NCBI GenBank assembly: GCA_964383675.1
Contig: CAYLHX010000014.1
Location: forward strand, 1 to 33,635
Length of the DNA stretch: 33,635 nt
Origin: CAYLHX01 sp964383675
GTDB taxonomy: Bacteria; Patescibacteriota; Gracilibacteria; UBA1369; LOWO2-01-FULL-3
Direction: 5' to 3'
Shown: positions 22,890 through 29,786 of the stretch, one piece after another
Layout of the letters: each line of letters starts with the position of its first letter
Numbering within the stretch: position 1 is the stretch's first letter
Position numbers and translations under genes: made by a program
The notes under the pieces: model-generated
Database searches by the model: none
What the model was told of the DNA's origin: nothing
The model's input: the letters and a program-made list of their open reading frames with translations, nothing else

Positions 22890-24278
22890 TTTTTTAAAAT
22901 TCTCTTCGGCGTTTCTGGCGGCGTTTCTGATGATTTCCGGTAGAGCGGGGTGAATGTAGATTGTTCTTAAAAGGTCATCGAGAGTGGCATTCATATTGAT
23001 GTAAGCGATTAGCATGTGCACCATGTCAGAAGCCTCTTTACCGATAATGTGTCCTCCAAGGAGTTTTTTTGTATTACGGTCAAACAGCAGCTTCACAAAA
23101 CCGTGCTCGGCTTGAAGAGCGTCACCTCCCATAGCGCTTTGTGAATACGGGGTCTTTCCCACGATGTAGTCTTTATCTCTTTTAAGCCCCTGCGCCATAA
23201 GCTCATCTTCCGTCAGCCCCACTCCTGCAATCTGCGGATTGGAAAAAACGGCATGGGGCATGGGGCTGTATTCGATTGGTTCATCTGAAGGATGAGTATA
23301 AAGAGTACGCAAAAGATATTCCCCTTCAAAGTTGACGCTGTGACGGAAAAAATAGTTGCCGACACAATCGCCTAAAGCGTAAACATCCTTAACAGAAGTT
23401 TGCAAATAATCATCCACTATTATGTATCCCCTGTCATCGGCTTTGATTTTGGTGCTTTCCAAATTCAAGGTATCCGTGTTGGGAGTGATTCCGGTGGTTA
23501 TCAGTAAGGCATCGGCCTCGAGAGTCTTTTTATTGTTTTTATTGTCACTGATTTCCACTTGAAAGTTGTTGCTATTATAGCTTACTGATGTTGGTGAATA
23601 ACCAAGGTGAATAGGATGCTTCTCGCTAAAAACCTTAAAAAACTCTTCGGTAACCTCAAAATCTTCACCTTTAAGCATTGAGCTGCGCACGACAAAATGT
23701 ACTTCCGTTCCCAAAGCGGCATAAAAATAACCAAGCTCGGTAGCAATATAGCCTCCTCCTATGACGATCATTTTACGGGGCTGTTTGTCCGCCCTCAGAG
23801 CTTCGGTACTGGTCATATAAGGGGTACCTTGCAAGCCGGGGATGCTCGGAATATGTGGCCGGGCCCCGACGGCTATGAAGATTTTTTCGGCGGTAATTTT
23901 TTCACCATTAACCAAGATCGTTTTGTCATCGAGGAACTTGCCTTCATGAGGGTAGTAATCTATTTGAGGATGGCTTTGATAAAATTCGGTTATTTTGTTG
24001 GAACTGGCCGCCACATGATTTGTGATTCTTTTGGTCAAAGTGGAAAAGTCCACTGCAAAATTCGTATCGACCTTTAAGTCAAACTTATGAGCTTCACGTA
24101 GCTCCTCTGCTATATCGGCAGTGTGGATCAACATTTTTGAGGGTATACAGCCTCTGTTTAGGCAAGTACCTCCCGGAGCCTCTCGCTCAAGGACCGCAAT
24201 CTTCTTGCCAAGCTCGGTAACCGGGCGCAGCTTTGTCCCTCCACCGGCACCAATGATAATAAGATCGTAATTTTTCAT
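22884..24278 (-). CDS. class I FAD pyridine nucleotide-disulfide oxidoreductase
   Basis: 464-residue flavoprotein of the dihydrolipoamide dehydrogenase/mycothione reductase/mercuric reductase group. FAD-binding DLIIIGAGGGTKL is at the N-terminus and the redox disulfide is in GGTCLNRGCIPSK (Cys pair about 40 and 45). NAD(P) binding is MIVIGGGYIATELGYFYAALG (about 170-190), the second FAD motif is DVYALGDC (about 297-304), and the C-terminal active-site histidine is in HPALPEI. All catalytic parts are present, so it is likely active. The substrate is open: no lipoyl-enzyme genes are nearby, and the CLNRGC spacing fits both dihydrolipoamide dehydrogenase and mycothione-reductase-like enzymes. 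Confidence 0.87.
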   Translation of the reverse strand: MKNYDLIIIGAGGGTKLRPVTELGKKIAVLEREAPGGTCLNRGCIPSKMLIHTADIAEELREAHKFDLKVDTNFAVDFSTLTKRITNHVAASSNKITEFYQSHPQIDYYPHEGKFLDDKTILVNGEKITAEKIFIAVGARPHIPSIPGLQGTPYMTSTEALRADKQPRKMIVIGGGYIATELGYFYAALGTEVHFVVRSSMLKGEDFEVTEEFFKVFSEKHPIHLGYSPTSVSYNSNNFQVEISDNKNNKKTLEADALLITTGITPNTDTLNLESTKIKADDRGYIIVDDYLQTSVKDVYALGDCVGNYFFRHSVNFEGEYLLRTLYTHPSDEPIEYSPMPHAVFSNPQIAGVGLTEDELMAQGLKRDKDYIVGKTPYSQSAMGGDALQAEHGFVKLLFDRNTKKLLGGHIIGKEASDMVHMLIAYINMNATLDDLLRTIYIHPALPEIIRNAARNAEENFKKS

Positions 24279-24369
24279 TTTAGTAGCGTATGAGAGATAG
24301 CTATCAGTTGTTGCTAATACTACTAGAAGCTTTAAAAAAAGTGAACTTGATTGAGGTTTTGGATTTGGA

Positions 24370-25164
24370 CTAAGCCTTGATCTGTTTCATGGCCGCATAG
24401 GCTTGCTGAGAAGATTCTCCCATGTGTCCGGGAGAGACCATACCATCCATTTTCCCGGTTTCAACGTCATAACCTATTAAGGAAGTGGCAAATTTGCCCT
24501 TTTTCTCAATGAAAATTAGGCCACGGTAGATGTGGTGGAGCGCTAATTTACCGTCTTTCAATTTGACGATCTCTCTACCTTTAATTTGAGGCAATTTATC
24601 AACTACCTGTAGGCCACTTACGTCAATGGTTTCTGGAGGTTCTTCATTGATAGAGAAGCCTGTGCTGTTTTTTTCCGTGCTTTCCTTTTCCTCTAAGGGT
24701 TCGGTGTGTGGTAAGGCTTCAGTGTTTGTGGTTTGCATTTTTTGCATGGCTTCAAAGGCTTGCTTTGAGAGATCTCCGAGATGACCGGGAGTAATACTTT
24801 GCTGCATTGCACCGGTTTGATCATCATACTCCACCAGTTTGGTACCAAGCGCTCCCTGTTCCGCAAGATAAATACTGCCACGATTAACGTGGTGCAGCGC
24901 TAGTCTGCCGTCATTTAAACGTACGATTTGTCTGCCGGGGATGTGGCGCAAAGAATCCACAACTTCCAGATCGCTCGGATCAATAACCCCTAATTCCTTC
25001 TGAAGCTCAATTCTGGCTTTATCGTCTTCCTTCCTACCTTCTTGTTGTTTTTTTCGAAGGTCGGGGAGATCTATCGCCGGCTTATAAACACGATTATCAA
25101 CTCTGGCTATAAGTTCCGGTCCATTGTCCGGATTGTGAGGTATTTTGCCTGGTACTTCTCCCAT
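24370..25164 (-). CDS. unknown protein with a duplicated 79-residue domain
   Basis: 264-residue soluble protein with no signal peptide or membrane helix. Two copies of one domain are clear: residues about 65-143 and 184-262. They share VVDxLxxIxGRxIVxLxDG, then LALHHxxRGxI, YDxxTGxM, PGHxGxxSxQAxxAM. A Glu/Thr/Ser-rich linker (about 144-183) separates them. I do not recognise the domain; the spacing of Gly, Asp and hydrophobic residues suggests beta hairpins followed by a short helix. The HH pair, which is identical in both copies, may be functional. A strong extended -10 promoter with a palindrome across its -35 region lies just upstream, so expression may be controlled by a repressor. It is monocistronic. 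Confidence 0.75.
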   Translation of the reverse strand: MGEVPGKIPHNPDNGPELIARVDNRVYKPAIDLPDLRKKQQEGRKEDDKARIELQKELGVIDPSDLEVVDSLRHIPGRQIVRLNDGRLALHHVNRGSIYLAEQGALGTKLVEYDDQTGAMQQSITPGHLGDLSKQAFEAMQKMQTTNTEALPHTEPLEEKESTEKNSTGFSINEEPPETIDVSGLQVVDKLPQIKGREIVKLKDGKLALHHIYRGLIFIEKKGKFATSLIGYDVETGKMDGMVSPGHMGESSQQAYAAMKQIKA

Positions 25165-25187
25165 TTTGTTTTTATTTTATTTCTCTC

Positions 25188-25228
25188 ATTATACCATAAA
25201 CAGCCTTAAATAGCACGTGCTACTTAAG
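25188..25228 (-). promoter_or_regulatory. extended -10 promoter overlapped by a palindromic operator candidate
   Basis: On the minus strand TGG-TATAAT (25196-25188) is an extended -10. A 24-bp palindrome at 25205-25228 (12-bp arms, one mismatch, centre GCACGTGC) covers the -35 position (about 25211-25216). The predicted start near 25181 gives a 16-nt leader. The palindrome could instead act as the end hairpin for tRNA-Phe, but no T run follows it. Confidence 0.6.
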
Positions 25229-25234
25229 CAATGA

Positions 25235-25309
25235 TGGTGCCGGGGGAGAGAATTGAACTCTCGACACATGGATTTTCAGTCCATTGCTCTACCACTGAGC
25301 TACCCCGGC
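25235..25309 (-). tRNA. tRNA-Phe (GAA), CCA encoded
   Basis: 75-nt cloverleaf on the minus strand: acceptor GCCGGGG/CCCCGGC, D stem GCTC/GAGC with loop AGTGGTA, anticodon stem ATGGA/TCCAT around loop CTGAAAA (anticodon GAA), variable GTGTC, T arm GAGAG-TTCAATT-CTCTC, discriminator A and genomic CCA. The T loop reads TTCAATT, as in many bacterial tRNAs. All stems are perfectly paired. Confidence 0.97.
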
Positions 25310-25353
25310 GATTTTGCGTAACTAAGTGACTAAAGTGAAAGTTTACGTGCGCG

Positions 25354-25382
25354 ATTCTAATCTGAATCCGCCAAAATGGCAA
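25354..25382 (-). promoter_or_regulatory. promoter for tRNA-Phe
   Basis: Minus strand: TTGCCA (25382-25377), 17-nt spacer, TAGAAT (25359-25354). The predicted start near 25347 is about 38 nt before the tRNA 5' end, leaving a leader for RNase P to remove. Confidence 0.6.
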
Positions 25383-25410
25383 CTTTTTCTTCTTATTTTA
25401 TAAGTGAAAT

Positions 25411-25439
25411 TTGCTTTTTGATACTGACTTGGATAGATT
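25411..25439 (+). promoter_or_regulatory. promoter for proB-proC-proA
   Basis: TTGCTT (25411-25416), 17-nt spacer, TAGATT (25434-25439). The start is expected near 25446, leaving an 18-nt leader with no Shine-Dalgarno before the proB ATG. Confidence 0.5.
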
Positions 25440-25463
25440 TATGTGGCTTAATTTTATTTCCAT

Positions 25464-26222
25464 ATGAGCAAAAAAATTATAGTTAAAATCGGTACCAATT
25501 CAATGACCAATGAAGATGGTACTTTAAACGAAACTCTAATTCGTGGCCTGGTTTCGCAGCTTGCAAAGTTACGCCAAGAGCATGATGTTTTACTTGTAAC
25601 ATCCGGAGCGATGGGCGCGGGCAGAAATATTTTAAAGAAGCAGATGCCCTATGACGAAGTGACCAACCGTCAACTTTACGCCGTGGTGGGACAGGTGCGA
25701 CTGATGGAGATGTATTCAAATTTTTTTGCCGAACATGGACTGATTGTGGCTCAAATGCTGGCAACACGCGAAGATTTTGAAAACCGCACTCACTTTTTGA
25801 ACACTAAAAACTGCATAGAATCACTTTTTCGAGAGAAGATTGTCCCTATTATGAATGAGAATGATTTTGTGTGTATTGAAGAGCTTATGTTTACCGATAA
25901 TGACGAGCTGGCAAGTTTAATCTCCAAGATGCTTTTTGCGGACACTTTAATCATTTTGAGCAATGTTGAAGGCGTTTTTGATGAAGAAGGAAAAGTTATG
26001 AGCGAAGTGGATGTAAACCAAGAGTTACCTCCGCATATTCTTTCAGCCGATAAATCCTCTTTTGGCAAAGGGGGCATGCAGACCAAGTTCAAAATGGCTC
26101 AGGAGGTGGCAAAACATGGAACGAAGGTGTATATTACCAGCAGCAAGACAGATAATGTTGTATCACGAATCATAGACGGCGAGCACATTGGAACGGCCTT
26201 TATACCTCAAAAAGACCAATGA
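25464..26222 (+). CDS. proB: glutamate 5-kinase (no PUA domain)
   Basis: 252-residue amino-acid kinase, first step of proline synthesis (glutamate to glutamyl 5-phosphate, ATP). KIIVKIGTNSM (about 4-14) is the N-terminal phosphate-binding strand; LLVTSGAMGAGR (about 43-54) is the glycine loop; NENDFVCIEELMFTDND and the late SSFGKGGMQTKFKMA complete the active site. The PUA domain of the E. coli enzyme (367 residues) is absent, as in short forms of the family. First gene of a proline operon; its TGA stop overlaps the proC ATG by 4 bp, so translation is probably coupled. Confidence 0.93.
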   Translation: MSKKIIVKIGTNSMTNEDGTLNETLIRGLVSQLAKLRQEHDVLLVTSGAMGAGRNILKKQMPYDEVTNRQLYAVVGQVRLMEMYSNFFAEHGLIVAQMLATREDFENRTHFLNTKNCIESLFREKIVPIMNENDFVCIEELMFTDNDELASLISKMLFADTLIILSNVEGVFDEEGKVMSEVDVNQELPPHILSADKSSFGKGGMQTKFKMAQEVAKHGTKVYITSSKTDNVVSRIIDGEHIGTAFIPQKDQ

Positions 26223-26965
26223 ACCAAAAAATTTGCATTGTAGGCATGGGGAACATGGGTACGAGCATCCGTGACGCCATTTGTTCAAAAAATTTGTTCG
26301 ATGTGGTTGAATGTAACCATGAAGACGACGCAAACAAGTTATTGAAGGATTGCGATGTTTTTGTTCTTTGTATGAAACCTCAGGATTTTGGGGAGTTTGC
26401 AAAATCGATAACTATCGATCTGAGTGACAAATTATGTATTTCAATCATGGCAGGTATCTCTTTGAGCAAACTAAAAATGGGATTGGCAATGCTGAGGATC
26501 GTTAGAGTGATGCCAAATCTACCGCTCAAGGTGGGGACGGCTCTAAGTGGTTGGATTGCCAGCGAGGAGGTTCGTACGGAGGAAAAGAAAACCGTTCAGA
26601 TTTTGTTAAACAGTTTTGGTGAAGAGGTGGAACTGGACAATGAAGAAAAGATAAACGCTATTACCGCCATAAGCGGTAGCGGCCCGGCCTATTTTTTCCT
26701 AATGACCGAGATGCTTGAGAAAGTTGCCCTAAAATATGGGTTTTCAGCTGAAGAAGCCACCAGAATTAGCAATAAAACTTTTTTGGGCAGTGCCAAACTC
26801 TTGGAGAGTGTCGATGGAGACGCAAAAGAACTACTGAGAAATGTAATGTCCAAAGGTGGCACAACCGAAGCCGCTTTAAGACATTTGTTTGCCAAAAAGT
26901 GTGATGAATCCTTTTTTGAAGCTGTAGATATGGCACGCAAAAGAGCGGAAGAATTAAATGAATAA
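26219..26965 (+). CDS. proC: pyrroline-5-carboxylate reductase
   Basis: 248-residue NAD(P)H-dependent reductase, last step of proline synthesis. N-terminal Rossmann motif ICIVGMGNMGTSI (about 4-16), MKPQDF, the central RVMPNLPLKVGTALSGW, and the dimer-domain signature AISGSGPAYFFLMTEML (about 148-164) with SKGGTTEAALRHL near the C-terminus. It is slightly shorter than the usual 265-275 residues but has every conserved segment. It sits between proB and proA with short overlaps on both sides, giving the order kinase, reductase, dehydrogenase, not pathway order. Confidence 0.93.
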   Translation: MNQKICIVGMGNMGTSIRDAICSKNLFDVVECNHEDDANKLLKDCDVFVLCMKPQDFGEFAKSITIDLSDKLCISIMAGISLSKLKMGLAMLRIVRVMPNLPLKVGTALSGWIASEEVRTEEKKTVQILLNSFGEEVELDNEEKINAITAISGSGPAYFFLMTEMLEKVALKYGFSAEEATRISNKTFLGSAKLLESVDGDAKELLRNVMSKGGTTEAALRHLFAKKCDESFFEAVDMARKRAEELNE

Positions 26966-28220
26966 TCTGAAAATGGAACTCAAAGAAGCATTGTCAAAGA
27001 TTAAAATCACCAGTCGAAAATTTGCGCTGGCCTCAGATGAGCTGGTAAATAGCACACTTTTGATGCTGGCTGAATTATTGGAAAAAGAAGTGGCACTAAT
27101 TCTTGCAGCAAACGCCAAGGATCTTCTGAAAATGAATCAAGCCGATCCTCTATATGACAGGGTTTTGCTAAATGAGGGGCGCATTAAGGATATCGCTGAA
27201 AGTGTTAGAGAGATTGCCGCTTACGACTCCCCTATTAATCTTGTGCTTGAGAAAAAAACTTTGGAGAATGGTTTGCAACTTAGGAAAGTAAGTACACCGA
27301 TCGGCGTGGTGGGAGCTATTTTTGAGGCGCGCCCCAATGTGGTGGTAGACATTTTCTCCCTATGTTTTAAATCTAGAAATGCCTGTGTAATGAAAGGTGG
27401 GTCACAATCCGAGGAGTCAAATGGTGTTTTGATGGAACTTATTTTGAAGGCTATCGCCGAAAAGGCGCCGGAGTTTCTGAATACCGTTCTCTTACTGAAA
27501 AATGATCGTGAGCTTTTGTCCGAACTTTTGCAGGCCGATGAATATGTCGATGTCATTGTGCCCCGCGGGGGCCAGGGTTTGATTGATTTTGTGCGCAAAA
27601 ATTCTTTGGTCCCGGTAATTGAAACCGGCCGAGGTGTTTGCCACACTTATTTTGATAAAGAGGGAAATTTAGAGAAGGGCAAAAAAATTGTGTTTAATGC
27701 AAAAGTTGATCGTCCGAGTGTTTGTAACTCTTTGGACACCTTAATCATTCATAAAGAACGCCTTAACGAATTGCCGGAAATTTGTGAAGCTTTAGCCGGT
27801 GAAGAGGTAGACATTTTTGCCGATGAGAGTTCTTATGCGGTTTTGAAAGGTGCATATCCCGATGAATTACTACGAGCCGCTACTGTGGAAAATTTCGGAA
27901 CGGAGTATTTAAGTTTAAAAATGTCAGTTAAGACTGTAGAAACTTTGGAAGGTGCGATCGACCATATTAATACTTTTGGTTCCGGTCATAGCGAGGCTAT
28001 TTTAACGGAAAATCAGGAGAGTGCTGAAAAGTTTTTAAAGGCGGTGGATGCGGCGGCGGTCTATGTTAATGCTTCCACTCGATTCACTGATGGTGGAGTT
28101 TTTGGCTTGGGGTCCGAGGTTGGAATCAGTACGCAAAAGCTACACGCCAGAGGGCCGATGGGAATTAAGGAATTGACCAGTTACAAGTGGGAGATTATTG
28201 GAGATGGACAGGTAAGATGA
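26958..28220 (+). CDS. proA: glutamate-5-semialdehyde dehydrogenase (gamma-glutamyl phosphate reductase)
   Basis: 420-residue NADPH-dependent enzyme of the aldehyde dehydrogenase superfamily, second step of proline synthesis. IGVVGAIFEARPNVVVD (about 115-131) is the cofactor segment; the catalytic Cys is in VIETGRGVCHTYFDKEG (about 222-238). NAKVDRPSVCNSLDTLI, ASTRFTDGGVFGLGSEVGIST and the C-terminal RGPMGIKELTSYKW are hallmark ProA segments. Full length for the family. It overlaps proC by 8 bp; GGAAG about 10 nt before the ATG is one of the few Shine-Dalgarno-like sites in the window. With proB and proC, the whole glutamate-to-proline route is present. Confidence 0.96.
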   Translation: MNNLKMELKEALSKIKITSRKFALASDELVNSTLLMLAELLEKEVALILAANAKDLLKMNQADPLYDRVLLNEGRIKDIAESVREIAAYDSPINLVLEKKTLENGLQLRKVSTPIGVVGAIFEARPNVVVDIFSLCFKSRNACVMKGGSQSEESNGVLMELILKAIAEKAPEFLNTVLLLKNDRELLSELLQADEYVDVIVPRGGQGLIDFVRKNSLVPVIETGRGVCHTYFDKEGNLEKGKKIVFNAKVDRPSVCNSLDTLIIHKERLNELPEICEALAGEEVDIFADESSYAVLKGAYPDELLRAATVENFGTEYLSLKMSVKTVETLEGAIDHINTFGSGHSEAILTENQESAEKFLKAVDAAAVYVNASTRFTDGGVFGLGSEVGISTQKLHARGPMGIKELTSYKWEIIGDGQVR

Positions 28221-28226
28221 GGCGGG

Positions 28227-28232
28227 TATAAT
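28227..28232 (+). promoter_or_regulatory. possible -10 for the M29 aminopeptidase gene
   Basis: Perfect TATAAT seven bases after the proA stop, but no -35 at a normal distance. The predicted start is near 28239, about 22 nt before the ATG. Weak support. Confidence 0.35.
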
Positions 28233-28261
28233 CGAAGGCAGATATACTTAACTCATTCCTC

Positions 28262-29356
28262 ATGGTCGATAAAAGCAAGCTTCAAAAACTGGCTAAAGTT
28301 ATTACCAATTATTCAATAGCGGTTAAAAAAGGTGAAAAGATTCTGCTGCGCGGTTATGGTTTTGACAGTTACCCTCTAATTAAAGAGATTTATCGAGAAT
28401 GTATCAAGGCAGGTGCTTTACAAGTTGAAGTGCGTTTTTCACACGACGAAATGGCCCGCATTTTTTTTGACAATGCCAATGAAAAGCAGTTAACTCACCT
28501 CAGCGAGTTGGACAAAAAAGTTGCTCAAAGCTATGACGCCATGGTGCAGATTGTGGCTGATGAAAACCCTTATGAGATGACCGATGTGGACATAAAAAAG
28601 ATTTATATGGCTCAGAAGGCGCGCAAGCCATTGTCGGATATTTTGCATAAAAAGCGCTGGTGTCTTTTCTACTATCCGAATCTGGCCTCCGCGGCTTTTG
28701 CTAAAAAAAGCTTGGAGGAGTGGGAAGACTTTGTTTTTGACAGCTGTCTTCTGGACTGGAAAAAGGAGGAGAAAATGCAGCTTAAATTCGTGAACCTGAT
28801 GAAAAAGGTAAAAAAAGTTCGCATAACCGGTGAGGAGACCGACCTTGAACTTTCTATTGCCGGCCAGAAATGGCGTACTTGTTGCGGAAAATATAATCTG
28901 CCTGATGGTGAAATTTTTACCTCGCCGGTGCGCACCTCGGTAAACGGCGTGATTAAGTATAATGTTCCAACTCACTATCAGTCACAAGATTTTGAATGGG
29001 TAAAGCTGTGGCTGGAAAATGGCAAGGTAGTGAAAGAGGACTCCAACAATAAAAAGGCCTTAACCGAAATTCTTAATACCGATGAAGGGGCGCGTTTTTA
29101 TGGCGAATTCGCCTTTGGCCTAAATAACAATATCAAACAGGGAACGAGACAGATTCTATTTGATGAAAAGATGGGAAAAAGTTTGCACATGGCGCTGGGG
29201 AAGTGTTATGACGAGTGCCCTAATGGTAATGATTCCAGTGTGCACTGGGATATGATTTTTAAATTCGCTTGGGCCGGAGCTGAACTTTTCTTTGATGACA
29301 AGAAGGTTTATTCAAAGACAAAGTGGATTGATAAGCGCTTCCAGTTCCTGAATTAG
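28262..29356 (+). CDS. M29-family metallo-aminopeptidase
   Basis: 364-residue cytoplasmic aminopeptidase of family M29 (AmpS/aminopeptidase T), a two-metal exopeptidase that recycles peptides. The N-terminal domain has VKKGEKILLRGYGFDSYPLI. The catalytic domain shows the expected ligands: Glu in NLPDGEIFTSPV, Glu in YGEFAFGLN, His in LHMALGKCY, and His/Asp in VHWDMIF. The spacing and length fit the family (about 370-410 residues) on the short side. It lies between proline and histidine gene groups with its own possible promoter. Free amino acid supply would tie it loosely to both neighbours. Confidence 0.92.
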   Translation: MVDKSKLQKLAKVITNYSIAVKKGEKILLRGYGFDSYPLIKEIYRECIKAGALQVEVRFSHDEMARIFFDNANEKQLTHLSELDKKVAQSYDAMVQIVADENPYEMTDVDIKKIYMAQKARKPLSDILHKKRWCLFYYPNLASAAFAKKSLEEWEDFVFDSCLLDWKKEEKMQLKFVNLMKKVKKVRITGEETDLELSIAGQKWRTCCGKYNLPDGEIFTSPVRTSVNGVIKYNVPTHYQSQDFEWVKLWLENGKVVKEDSNNKKALTEILNTDEGARFYGEFAFGLNNNIKQGTRQILFDEKMGKSLHMALGKCYDECPNGNDSSVHWDMIFKFAWAGAELFFDDKKVYSKTKWIDKRFQFLN

Positions 29357-29365
29357 AGTTTTTAT

Positions 29366-29393
29366 TTGACAAGTTTAGTAGATTCTATATAAT
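29366..29393 (+). promoter_or_regulatory. consensus promoter for yerC-hisS-hisG-hisD
   Basis: TTGACA (29366-29371), 16-nt spacer, TATAAT (29388-29393): both boxes perfect. Predicted start near 29400, directly before the palindrome at 29401. Confidence 0.85.
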
Positions 29394-29400
29394 TAGTTTT

Positions 29401-29418
29401 GTTTTAACGTATTAAAAC
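29401..29418 (+). promoter_or_regulatory. palindromic operator candidate at the yerC start site
   Basis: GTTTTAACGTATTAAAAC: perfect 7-bp arms (GTTTTAA/TTAAAAC) around CGTA, lying at +1 to +18 and ending 6 bp before the GTG start. TrpR-family proteins bind palindromes of about this size, so autoregulation by YerC is likely but inferred. Confidence 0.65.
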
Positions 29419-29424
29419 AGTAAA

Positions 29425-29712
29425 GTGAAACAAGAAAGTCTGAACAATAAGGAATTCAAAGAATTATATGAAGCGGTACTGAAGCTTAAGACCGCCGATG
29501 AGTGTAAAAATTTTTTTAGAGATCTTTGCACGATCTCAGAACTTTCGGCTATGTCTGAACGTTTGCAGGTGGCCAAGATGGTGAAGAAAGAGGTTCCTTA
29601 CAGAGAGATTTGTAAAAAAACCGGATCCAGTACGGCTACCATCACAAGAGTTGCTCATTGGGTTCATCATGGAATGGGCGGCTATAATCTTGTGCTTGAG
29701 CGTTTAAAATAG
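29425..29712 (+). CDS. yerC: TrpR-family repressor YerC (HisR-like)
   Basis: 95-residue helix-turn-helix protein of the YerC/YecD group of TrpR-like regulators. ELSAMSERLQVAKMV (about 39-53) and the recognition segment YREICKKTGSSTATITRVAHW (about 59-79) match the TrpR fold. Start is GTG at 29425; no ATG is available upstream after the stop codons. TrpR-family relatives have been predicted to repress histidine genes in Firmicutes, and here yerC is followed by hisS, hisG and hisD, supporting that role. Residues 78-82 are His-Trp-Val-His-His, and the codons just after them form one arm of an RNA stem that competes with a terminator before hisS (see the attenuator entry). A perfect palindrome sits at the predicted transcription start. 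Confidence 0.9.
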   Translation: MKQESLNNKEFKELYEAVLKLKTADECKNFFRDLCTISELSAMSERLQVAKMVKKEVPYREICKKTGSSTATITRVAHWVHHGMGGYNLVLERLK

Positions 29713-29762
29713 AGCACGAACACTTCATAAGATTATAGCCGCCACCTTTCCTGGCGGTTTTT
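29643..29762 (+). promoter_or_regulatory. candidate histidine attenuator overlapping the yerC 3' end
   Basis: Four segments. Segment 1: CACAAGA (29643-29649), able to pair with TCTTGTG (29688-29694). Segment 2: GGCGGCTATAATCTTGTG (29677-29694). Segment 3: CATAAGATTATAGCCGCC (29726-29743), pairing with segment 2 over 18 bp (17 Watson-Crick, one G-U). Segment 4: TGGCGG (29752-29757), pairing with CCGCCA (29739-29744) to form a terminator. Pairings 2:3 and 3:4 exclude each other because both need 29739-29743. His codons of yerC lie at 29656-29658 and 29665-29670, between segments 1 and 2; the yerC stop (29710-29712) is in the 2:3 loop. A ribosome stalled at these His codons would cover segment 1, free segment 2 and prevent termination. 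Confidence 0.65.
29737..29762 (+). terminator. intrinsic terminator before hisS
   Basis: CCGCCA (29739-29744) / TGGCGG (29752-29757), extendable by G-U and A-U at the base, with a 7-nt loop, then TTTTT. It lies 24 nt before the hisS ATG. Its 5' arm is also part of the competing 18-bp stem. Confidence 0.8.
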
Positions 29763-29786
29763 ATTTATCTAAACACTAAAAATATC

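Noticed and set aside
29677..29694. Internal promoter (TATAAT at 29683-29688) for hisS
   Set aside because: The best -35 (TTGGGT) is poor and 19 nt away. The hexamer is explained by the 18-bp inverted repeat and by Tyr-Asn codons.
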